This document shows positions 1 to 8,504 of a stretch of DNA of 64,000 nt, one piece after another. A program made the translations under genes and the position numbers. A model generated the notes under the pieces. That model saw nothing but the letters and a program-made list of their open reading frames with translations, made no database searches and was not told the origin of the DNA. Source of the DNA: Verticillium longisporum (taxonomy: Eukaryota; Ascomycota; Sordariomycetes; Glomerellales; Plectosphaerellaceae); the NCBI GenBank assembly GCA_019188255.1, contig JAETXT010000005.1, forward strand, positions 5,704,001 to 5,768,000, given 5' to 3'. Each line of letters begins with the position of its first letter. The stretch's first letter is position 1.

Positions 1-381
1 CAGGAACGCGTTGTTGCCTAGGCCGTAACCCTCTGATTCATAAGTCCTTTGTGTCCTGAGAGCAGAGTGCAGGACATAACAACAACATAATTCTATTGAT
101 GTTCTTGAAATCATAGTTTTCCGCTCAAAGTTCACTTAATCCTGATGAAAGGCTCATAAGATCGTATGACAGTGGAGTTAGAAGCAGGCTTTTTTCGATA
201 GTATAGTTCATTCCGCAATGGATAATTGTTCCGATTTCTGTATAATCATAGCTCTCAAAGCGTAACAAGGCTCTCATAGCTTGTTCAGCAGCCCACGCAC
301 GCGACTCTGAGGGTGTCCAACCGCCTTCCTAGATAAATGGCACAATAAGACTAGACAAGCAACCAATGTTCCGTCGTCTTT
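1..381. other. Gene-free left edge
   Basis: No supported gene, RNA or repeat is visible here. It is probably the 3' flank of the minus-strand gene that follows. Confidence 0.5.
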
Positions 382-1518
382 CTAAGACCTCCTCCAAGGC
401 CGGAACCGACTTCCAACAGAACAATTTTTGCTTTGCCCCGATTCGCATCCGCCAGTATACTCGTAGTGGGTCTTCCCATAGCCTGATCCCGGTTGGATGT
501 GATCAGAAGTGCTCCGTGCCTTCTTGTATCCCCTCTCATGCTTGTGCCAGTCAGTGTCCTGTCTCCTTCCTTCCCCCGCAAGGTACTCTTGGTGCAAGTT
601 CTCCGCTTGTCGAGTTCGTTGCCTCGCTCGCAGGTGATCCATCTCATCCACCCTCATGTCTTTCCTGTAGAGACTGTTAAGTCGATCGAACTCTTCGAAC
701 TCGCTGCCTCGGCCTTCGCGTCGCCGCCACTCTTCCAGTCCACCCACTCGCCGATCCCCCCTCCTTTCCAAGCTTCGCAGATAACGCTTCCACGCTCGCC
801 ACAAGTCTTCAAAATGCTCGACTGCCACTTCGAGGTTGTCTGCATGCTCCTTGGAGTTTTCGACTTTCTTCTGCCACTCGCACCTGCAAGAGTCGTGCGC
901 ATATCTGTGTTTCTTGTCGTGCTTTCGGGCAGTGTAGAGCGCCTTGTCGATTTCCAGCACGGCATGGTCGAGAATGCGTCCGACTTCCAGCAACTCGTCC
1001 CGAGCCCGCCGAAACTCGACGCTTTCAATTAGACAAGTATATGGCTTCGAGCCGCCGGGTGCAGAGCTTATGGGGAAAGTGTTGCCGTCAAAGATAGGTA
1101 AGTCGCGCCAGGATGAGCCGCGTTCGTGCTCGCTAAAATGCACACTGCGTGGTACATGCTCCTGGATATGCATGTGGTAGATAACGGGTTCGCGGCATCT
1201 TCGGTGGCAATCGTAATGTCGAACAGTCCGGATGCAGCAACCGTGATGGCGGCAGCGGCTCTTGGACGGGATGTGGTGATTTGGCTTACAAACGCACGGA
1301 ATCGGAGAGGCGTATGGGTCAACGAGAAGGTTTCGCCCGTCACATATCACCGGTCGCGTGTCGCACTTTAGGGTGTGGGTGTAGACACGGTAACACATTT
1401 TCGTCAGCGATGGTGTTTGTGACTTCGTCGTGGGTGCTTGGTCGAGATGAAAAGAGAATGCTAGATAAGGACCGTCACCGGAAGTGACAGATGAGCTGGA
1501 CTGATATTCTTGGGACAT
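382..1518 (-). CDS. Cys/His-rich and coiled-coil hypothetical protein
   Basis: A single open frame of 378 residues. The first 40 residues are Ser-rich, and an internal Met (MCYRVYTHTLKCDTRP) may be the true start because it opens the well-structured part. Residues about 40-120 carry many Cys and His (CVCKP, CRHHGCC, HYDCHRRC), which looks like a metal-binding or disulfide-rich module. Residues about 160-330 are charged, rich in Arg, Glu and Lys, and likely form coiled coil. The C-terminus is low-complexity. The architecture resembles uncharacterised ascomycete proteins; I recognise no catalytic motif and assign no function. It has no signal peptide or membrane span. That it is a real gene rests on length, composition and uninterrupted frame only. 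Confidence 0.6.
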   Translation of the reverse strand: MSQEYQSSSSVTSGDGPYLAFSFHLDQAPTTKSQTPSLTKMCYRVYTHTLKCDTRPVICDGRNLLVDPYASPIPCVCKPNHHIPSKSRCRHHGCCIRTVRHYDCHRRCREPVIYHMHIQEHVPRSVHFSEHERGSSWRDLPIFDGNTFPISSAPGGSKPYTCLIESVEFRRARDELLEVGRILDHAVLEIDKALYTARKHDKKHRYAHDSCRCEWQKKVENSKEHADNLEVAVEHFEDLWRAWKRYLRSLERRGDRRVGGLEEWRRREGRGSEFEEFDRLNSLYRKDMRVDEMDHLRARQRTRQAENLHQEYLAGEGRRQDTDWHKHERGYKKARSTSDHIQPGSGYGKTHYEYTGGCESGQSKNCSVGSRFRPWRRS

Positions 1519-1969
1519 TCTTTTGACTCAAACTTACTTGATTTCGCTGTCTTTTTAGTTGGGTTCGGTGTAGAATGCCCCCGAACAGGGCTATTGTGTT
1601 GGCTGGCGTCGCTTTGACTCGAAAGTCAAGTGCCGCCAACAACACAAAGACACAGTCCAACATTCAAGTCATGTTTGTAAGGCGTCTTCCGAGTCGCTAA
1701 CAAGACGTTGGATAGCACAAGGGCCTCAAAGGAAATCTCAGCAAACGCATTTTTGGGACTGGCTCGTGCTGTCGCTTTCGTCCGTTGCCTTGTTTTGCGC
1801 CGTCGACCAACCGGTGATCAGTTAGACTGGCGAGGTGATTGGCGCATCCTTCGACATTGCCTATATTGTAAAATCCTCAGCCAGGGACCGCCCTTTGGCA
1901 TCAACAGGTCTTGCCAGGCGATCACGGTACGTGCAAGCTGCTTCGTGTACCTCTATTCTGTATTGAGAT
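1519..1969. other. Intergenic region
   Basis: No supported gene. It lies between the 5' end of the Cys-rich protein gene and the 3' end of the metzincin-lectin gene, both on the minus strand, and should hold the promoter of the former. Confidence 0.5.
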
Positions 1970-3721
1970 CTACCCAAAAGCAATCCAGTCCGCACCGACA
2001 GTGTAGAGCTGGCTGTCACCCCATGAACTACCATGCCAGACAAACCCCGACGCATCCACCTTCTCCGCACTCACCGCGACCCGCAGATTGCCTGAGCAGT
2101 TCATATCCAGCTCGTTGATTGCCACGAAGACCTTCGGCGCCCTGTCAAAAGATTTGGGTGGGAACTTGATCTTCTTGAAGTTCTCGGCGATGGGTGGGAA
2201 CCACTCTCGAATTTCCTTGGTGCTAACCCTACCACTGGCAACACCCTCATGACGTTTGGGATAGGCAACCCACGACGCAGTAGCGCTGTAGAGCAGAGTG
2301 TCGCCCCAGGATTCAATAGCGAGGTCGAAACCAGAAGAGGTTACGTTGACAGCGCTGGCTCGCACTCTCCAGTTGCGTTCTTTGTCCAGATCAAGTGCAT
2401 TGAGCCAGACAATAATATTGGGAGGCTCAGTATATTTGTCGTCGGAAAAGGTAAAACTCTCAATGTCGCGACGCACTCCATCATCCCCAGGCACAGCAAG
2501 CGTACCGACGGACCGGTTGTACAGAGTGTTCAATTCGCCCACTGAAAGAAGCAACTGATGTTAGCAAATTGGATTGCGAAGCCCTTGCTGTTTATCAGGG
2601 ACGATGAAAAAGCTGGATGTACTCACCTTCATAGTCTGAATCGGCGGGCGAGAATTCAATCCATGTCGGTGTTGCGTTGAAGAGTTGCGTGTCGCCCCAA
2701 GAATCCACATTCAAGATAAATTCGCCCTCGCTTACCTTGTCAGCAGCAGTGCGAACGCGGATGTTCGCGGCGTTGCCCAAGTCGAGCTTCTTCAAACCTA
2801 GAGTCATGCGTGGAGGAGCAGTGTAGGGCGGACTGAATTGGATCGCTTTAGAGTTGAGCGGTGCGGGAGGATACCATGATCGGATATCAGGATCAATGCT
2901 CAATTGTCCTTCGTTGCGCGTCTGGAAAGGGTAAACCTTGCTGATGAAGCTCTTGTCCGTCACTGAAAGCCCCTTGTTCTTTGGGGCCGACGTTCCATCA
3001 ACTGTCCATTCTGGAGGGTAGTAGTAACACATGATTGAGCTGCTGTCGAAGTCGGACTTGCGCAGTGTCTTGATGTTTCTCTCCTTGTCAATAATCTGCG
3101 TGCGGGTGGTGGCCTCGGACCATTTGTAGTCCCTCTTACAGTCGGCTATAACCTTTTGTTCATCCCACTGAATGGGGTTGGCCTGATGTTCATGGACGCA
3201 GCCAATGACATGGCCAAACTCGTGAGTGATGACACGGCAGAAGTCGTCTTCTTCGCTGTTCTCGTGCAGCTCACCAAAGTTGACGGTGGCCGTGTTCTGG
3301 CCGAGCCTGAACTTGCGCGCATTTTGTCCAACTTCAGACCAAGTGCCAAGGTCGTTGTGCCTTGGGCATAGTGTGATTAGCTATGATGCCATTTCGATTT
3401 CTTGTGTACTTGGGCCGGAGATGCTCACCATTGAAAGCCAACTCGGATATCAGCATCGCCTTCCTTGATGAAGCGGAAGTCAATGTTGGCGAATTTCTCC
3501 CACGTCTGAGCATAAAACTTAACCCGGTCATGCAGCTTGATGGTGCCATTGAGAAACTTGACAGCGAGTTTCTTGCCTTGAGGCCACCACAGACTACTAT
3601 CCACCGCCAAGTGACTTGGGTTGCCATCCTGCGAAACGAGGTTGCTACTGGGTTGACTGTCGTCTTCCCCCAATCTGGCATCGGCAGAACAAAAGGAAAA
3701 GCTAACTCGTGAATGAGACAT
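1970..3721 (-). CDS. Metzincin zinc protease fused to three H-type lectin domains
   Basis: Three exons (3721-3429, 3360-2627, 2541-1970) with GT-AG introns give about 532 residues. The N-terminal half holds HEFGHVIGCVHEHQ, the HExxHxxGxxHE zinc signature of astacin-type metzincins. A downstream SIMCYYYP can serve as the Met-turn region. Three lectin-like repeats follow, each ending in a W-GDTQLF/LLY/QLY ... W motif (SWGDTQLFNATPTWIEF, SWGDTLLYSATASWVAY, SWGDSQLYTVGADWIAF), typical of H-type (discoidin-I/HPA-like) sugar-binding domains. The family relation implies a peptidase directed to glycosylated targets; that targeting is inference. No clear signal peptide follows the chosen Met, so a further 5' exon is possible or secretion is unconventional. 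The intron at 2542-2626 falls between lectin repeats one and two. Confidence 0.85.
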
Positions 3722-5153
3722 GCTGGTTGCCTCTCCTCCGGGGCAAAGATACTTTGGAGATTCCCGCAGAAATGTTGGAGTGAGCGGGCTTCTTCCGGCT
3801 TATAGTCACTACCGCATGCTGCAGGCTGCGGTCCAGATTCTCATGGCCATGATTGCTTCCTTGGGCGTCCAGGATGCGAACCTCAGCTGCTCCGTACACT
3901 CGAACCATGGTTTCTTCTACCGATCTCCCACTTCAACCTCCCACGTCACTCTCACGCCATCTTCAATGAACATGACGGCTTCATTTCGCCTTTCGGGCGT
4001 CCAAACATTCGGTCGCTGTCGGGCCTCTGAGTTTCCATGATTTCATGACCCCGCTCCCGGTGAAACTCGGCGGATAGGCGAGAAAGCTGAGGCCGCCGCC
4101 ATAAAGGCATACAGACAGACGCAAGGGACAAGCCGCCGTGGGCCACTCCAGCGGGGCTTGTAAGCCACCAGGCCGTCCCGCCTTCAACCCGGACATATTC
4201 AGCTGCACTCAGGCAGACTATCCCTTCCAATTGCAGCTCGGCGAAGCAGCACATGCATTGTTCACCAATCAAGCCAATACACTCTGCATTGCCTCATCTG
4301 CAAGATACCAGCTAATAGGTCCAAACCCGTCATGTTCTGTCAACTTCACTTGAGCGTGTTGCCGTCAACTTTGTCACAAATCAACTAAACATCCACACCG
4401 ACAATTGGTTTCGTGTATCTTGCAGATCATTAAGAACATACACAGTCTTGGAGGGGCTGAAGTCAAGACTACATGTGACGATCTTCTCCCGAAAGCAGAG
4501 GGACTATTGGTGACGGAGATGTGCGTACTTTGGCATTTGCTCCGCACGAATAGGAGACTACCAGGAAGCTTAAGTCAAGGCGACTATGTAGACATACATT
4601 TACCACTGCAATTATTCGAAAATATTCATTCGCTCTTGACAAGCGCTGCAGGTTGATGAATGTACATCGAACGCATCAGCCATATCCAGACACTATGAAC
4701 CACCATGGCCACACAGCACAGCAGGATGGTGACATCTTGTGTAACACTCCAGTTCTGGGATTAGCCCTGCAATATTTTTCTCGACTGAGTGTGGCATATT
4801 CGCTTCAGAGATCTCGATCACCAGAGCTCTTACTCTTGTTGGCTGGATTCAATGCACAGGCTGGATGATGTCTTGCCAGCAAGGATGCAAACTTGCTCAG
4901 GTGTATTATTCTCAGATGTGATATGCTGTTTGTGTACACGCACGGCCGAAGCTGATGACGTGGTGGATGTCCTAGATCGTGACTGCGGGTAGTTTGCCTA
5001 ATCTTGTAATGATTGAGACCTGCAAAGGCCATTCAAACTGGTATAAAAGACCAGCCATTCCCGAGGGAGATTTGTGATAACCTCTTTTGCATCAACCTCA
5101 AAGAATCCACGAAACCAATCCAGCTCCTGTCATTCAACCCCCAATATTGCACA
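3722..5153. other. Intergenic region between divergent genes
   Basis: No supported gene in about 1.4 kb. It separates the minus-strand metzincin gene from a plus-strand small gene. A TATA-like TATAAAAG at 5042-5049 lies about 105 bp before the start codon of the latter. Confidence 0.5.
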
Positions 5154-5664
5154 ATGTCTTCCTCTGAGCAGACCGTTGGTAGGTTCAGCCACTGACTCAT
5201 CTTTGAGGAGTACGTAGCTCAACAATCCTCACAAACAGGCGCCATTGTCAGCCTCACTCCCCCCGAGGAAGGAGACAACACCTGGACCGCTGATCAAGTC
5301 AACCTTGCTCGCAGCCTCCCTCCTGGGGACATTCAAGGCCGAGTCGATCTCGACTGGGGCTTTGGCCCCGTGAAGCTACGTCCAGTGTATGTCTTACAAG
5401 ATCCGTCTAACATGTTCCAAGATCACTGGTTATGTCGATACCAACACTTTTGAGATTGGAGTCAGTGTCAGCATTCTTGGTATCAACGTTGGTAACATCT
5501 TTGGAAACCTCAAAGATGGCGTTGGTTTGAACATCAACCTTTTCCTCGCTTCCGGCTCCATCAAGTTCTATCTGAAGAACGGGAACGAGCTTTGGGTGCA
5601 CCTTGACATCAAGGTCAAGTTTGACGGACATTTCGAGGGTGACTACAAGATTATCACCATCTAG
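5154..5664 (+). CDS. Small fungal protein of unknown function
   Basis: Three exons (5154-5178, 5239-5384, 5422-5664) give about 137 residues. Intron 1 (5179-5238) is ordinary. Intron 2 would be only 37 nt (5385-5421), with donor GTGTAT and a CTAAC branch-like site; it is needed to join the two coding frames. The C-terminal part alternates hydrophobic residues as in beta strands (GVSVSILGINVGNIFGNL, KVKFDGHFEGDYKIITI). This resembles small conserved ascomycete proteins without assigned function. There is no signal peptide. A TATA box sits about 105 bp upstream. The gene is probably real; exon 2/3 joining is the uncertain part. Confidence 0.6.
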
Positions 5665-6348
5665 AGTCGTGCGCTGCGCTTGCATCGCACCCAAACAGGT
5701 TGCCGTCCGAGGCTCGGTTTTGACGCCGTCACTCATTTAGATCAATGCTGTTGGTTTTTTCAACGTAGTGAATGAAACATACATTCCCTCGCTCGCAGTA
5801 TTTTGAGCTGACCTCTTTTCTGTGGATTGCTTGACTTCTGATCAACGGTCATGATCATCTTTGGACTTTCTTAAGATTTGCGAATAACTTGATAGAAATC
5901 CACAAATACTTCGGTCAATGAGTATGCCCGTTCCATGTTTTTGACACTCTATACAAAACTCTGAAGGGATAACTTCTTCACTGTCTGGTGCCCAAGCAAA
6001 ACGGTTCTCGCCTTTGCCAGGCATCGAACGTAGTTCCACACAAAAAGCGCCACTGTCAAACTTGAAATGTTTGTGGGTTTCTCTATCACCAGTTCAATAG
6101 ATAACAACGCTAAAATTAACGTGGAATGGGAAGCGAGATGATCGAGAATAATTTGCAGGCTACTGACTTACTATCCTGTCAGCTTCGGATCACACGGCTC
6201 CTGTCTTGGCACCGCCCCAATGGTCTTATTGTCAGCTTCCGAGCACAACCCAGATGAAACCGCTGGGATTTGTATTCAATCCTTGCTTTCTAGATACTCT
6301 TCGACTTTTTGGCTATCGTCATATTTCCCATAAGCAGCATACTCCAAC
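5665..6348. other. Intergenic region
   Basis: No supported gene. It contains the presumed promoter of the transposon-split gene that begins at 6349. Confidence 0.45.
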
Positions 6349-6394
6349 ATGGCAGATGCGCGCGTTGACCCTGATTACGGAACAAGAGAGGAGG
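6349..6394 (+). pseudogene. 5' fragment of the gene split by the retrotransposon
   Basis: An ATG in good context (CCAACATGG) opens 15 codons (MADARVDPDYGTREE) plus one base up to the transposon edge. The last five bases, GGAGG, are the target-site duplication. Skipping the element and one copy of GGAGG continues this frame without a stop into the open frame at 13501-14696. This fragment is therefore the severed N-terminus of that gene. What remains cannot make the full protein unless the whole element is spliced out. Confidence 0.8.
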
Positions 6395-6608
6395 TGTCAA
6401 GGAGTCTTGTGCAACGAGTGAAGGGTTCAACTGTTGGTCTCTTGGGGGTCTCTAGGAAGATAGAATAATCGATACCCTTCTCTAAATCTTAGTCCGTTGA
6501 CCTTTCTTATAACTATTCCCTCACTGCGCTCGGTCCTCTCTTCTTGATTCCTACGATCAAACAACAGGCGATCCCCTGTTGGTCTCATACCTCCCTCAGG
6601 TCCTGACA
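6395..6608 (-). repeat. 3' LTR of the retrotransposon
   Basis: 214 bp, identical by eye to the copy at 13282-13495. It starts TGTCA and ends TGACA. It contains a TATAAG box and the sequence AATAATCGAT at 6464-6473 (minus-strand ATCGATTATT), which pairs with the primer site of the element. Confidence 0.95.
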
Positions 6609-6613
6609 TGACG

Positions 6614-6629
6614 CCCCGTCTCTCTCTTT
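6614..6629 (-). other. Putative polypurine tract
   Basis: Just inside the 3' LTR the minus strand reads a purine-rich stretch (AAAGAGAGAGACGGGG). This is the expected position and composition for the plus-strand primer of reverse transcription. The call is by position and composition only. Confidence 0.5.
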
Positions 6630-7402
6630 GCTTCGTCCCGAAGCATGATATAATGTTTAGGTTGAAGGTCCCTGTTGAGTTCCAGGTGGTTCTCTCTTAG
6701 GCTGTTTGGTATTGTCTGGTCTAAAGACGTCTGTGTGTTCTGGGTTTCTGTCTGGTTCTCAAGTGTCTGTCTCAATGAGCACCTCCTGCTGACTAGCTGG
6801 GGTTTCTGGGTTGGTTCTTTGTTGTCTGATGGCTGTAGTTTGGTGCTTCTATGTGTCTTTCTTCTCGTCTTGGTTCTGCTTCTTGTTCTTCCGTTGTTCT
6901 TACTTGGTAATCTGATGGTTCTCTTCTGTGGCTGATCAGCGGGTGGTGGCCTGCCAGTGTAGTCTTGCTGTTCTGATGTTCTTCTGTTCTCCTTCTTTGT
7001 CTCGGTTCTGCCTAGTTATTCTTGTATTGTTCTGTTCTCAAATGGCAATCTGATAGGCTTCTTCTGTGGCTGATCAGCAGTTGCTCGCCTTTCAGTGTGG
7101 ACTTGCTGATCTGTTGTTCTTCGTTCTTTCCTTTCTTGCTGTTTGGACTCGGTGAATGGCTATTGTTCCAGGGCAGCCTATTGTGGGTTTCCGGTATATC
7201 TGTGGGAGGATTTTCTGACTGTTGTTTCCGTCTTTTCTTCTTCTTCAGCGACAACAACGACGACGACGGTATTCCTCCCCTCCTCAATACTACCCTTATA
7301 TCTTTCATGGTGATCCCTTGGCGACTGGCTGTTGTATGGTTGCTGACTGGGTGTGGTTCTTAGATCGATTCCGGTTTTCCAATTCTTCGACGAGAACAAC
7401 TT
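6630..7402 (+). promoter_or_regulatory. Leader/promoter region of the antisense gene, with internal repeats
   Basis: About 770 bp of T/G-rich sequence between the 3' LTR and the antisense gene. Two diverged direct copies of roughly 80 bp occur at 6909-6988 and 7047-7126. A perfect 10-bp palindrome GCTGATCAGC occurs in each of these (6931-6940, 7069-7078) and again at 7517-7526. No convincing coding frame is present. Position suggests promoter and 5' leader of the spliced antisense gene; this is inference. Confidence 0.4.
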
Positions 7403-7531
7403 GTAAGTCTGCTGGTGTCTGCCTGTTGATTGCCTGCTGATTGAAAGCGGTAGTACTATTATTCAAACAATTTCCTGCTCGTAAGTTACCCTCAACGTTT
7501 CCCCCGCGGTTCAATGGCTGATCAGCTGTAG
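7403..7531 (+). other. Two probable 5' leader introns of the antisense gene
   Basis: 7403-7453 and 7481-7531 each run from a GTAAGT donor to a TAG acceptor and are 51 nt long, separated by a 27-nt exon (7454-7480). The second ends four bases before the chosen ATG of the antisense gene. They match the size and donor of the four introns inside the coding region. Whether the intervening exon is coding is unresolved. Confidence 0.5.
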
Positions 7532-7535
7532 AGCA

Positions 7536-8393
7536 ATGGCTCCTCTTCCTCCCAACCCTCGCCGGGAGCCCGGACAGGCGTACTCCGCCAGAGACCTGCC
7601 GTGCCTCCGCTGCTGCGACCGTATGTGCAAGCAGTTTAATCCCGCCACGAGCGGGGAGTACCCTTGCTGCGAGGAGGACGCCAGTAAGTGAGCTGCTGTC
7701 TGGCTGTTGATTGTCGGCTGATCGTTTGCGTAGCTGGTTCCGCCAAATGCTCCTACTGTGGAGCAGCCCAGGGAGGTAAGCCGTGCCTCGCCGTAAGTTG
7801 CCCCCTTTTGTTCCCCTGTTGTCTGGCAGCTGATCCCCTGTAGGTGCCCGTCAAGCACCAGGCCGCCATGCGCGCCCTCAAGTTGGCCACTGAGGCCGTA
7901 GCCAAGAATGGCTACACCGGTGTCTTCAAGGTGAGTAGTGCCCACCTGCTGGATACCTGTTGTTCGGGTGCTGACAGATTTCTTTTGACCAATTTCGACA
8001 TGGCCAAGACCGCCGGCCAGAAGGCCCTCCAAAAGGGCAAAAACGACAAGGCGCTGAGCGCCGAGAAGCGTGCTGCTGCCGATCAGCAGGAGGCTGGCGA
8101 GTACTCTGCTCGCCGCCTCGCCGCCGCCGATCGTCTCGCCCAGGCCGCCGAGCGCTCTGCCGCCGCCGCCGAGGTCTCCGCCGCTGCCCTGCAGCAGATT
8201 GCCGGTTCTCTCGCCAAGCTGGTCACTATCCAGTCCGAGATCCGGGAGAATTACACCCTGGTCGTAAGTCGCTTGCTGATTACCTGCTGTTTGCCTGCTG
8301 ATAATCTACCAGAATCATGATGCTCTTGTTGGCGCCGCCGATGATGAGGAGGATGGCGAGAACCAGGAAGGTGATGGCGAGGTGGCGGCTTGA
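7536..8393 (+). CDS. Spliced antisense gene carried inside the retrotransposon
   Basis: Five exons (7536-7683, 7734-7792, 7844-7930, 8009-8263, 8313-8393) give about 209 residues on the strand opposite to gag-pol. Donors are GTAAGT, GTAAGT, GTGAGT and GTAAGT; all joins keep frame. Residues 1-70 are Cys-rich (CLRCCDRMC, then CC, CSYCG and C), suggesting a zinc-binding module. The middle is Ala/Arg/Glu-rich and likely helical (SARRLAAADRLAQAAERS). The tail is acidic (DDEEDGENQEGDGE). The third acceptor is uncertain: AG at 7977 breaks frame, whereas AAG at 8006-8008 keeps it. It is not gag, pol or env; it is probably an acquired host-type gene. Its function is unknown; DNA or chromatin binding is a guess from composition. 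It is convergent with pol. Confidence 0.75.
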
Positions 8394-8444
8394 GAACCGC
8401 CGGTGGTCCGCTGGTGCTCCCCTGTTGCTTGGTTTTTCTTTTGC

Positions 8445-8455
8445 TTTTTTTTTTT
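8445..8455. repeat. Poly-T run between the convergent pol and antisense genes
   Basis: Eleven T on the plus strand lie in the 111-bp gap between the end of the antisense coding region and the end of the pol frame. It could lie in a 3' untranslated region or be the remnant of a reverse-strand poly(A). Confidence 0.4.
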
Positions 8456-8504
8456 GTTATTCTTCCTCAGGAGTAGGGCCGGGGGCCAGACCACCCCCTG
8501 AATA

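Noticed and set aside
7978..8008. AG at 7976-7977 as acceptor of the third intron of the antisense gene
   Set aside because: It gives a broken frame; the downstream AAG at 8006-8008 keeps the frame shared with the rest of the protein.
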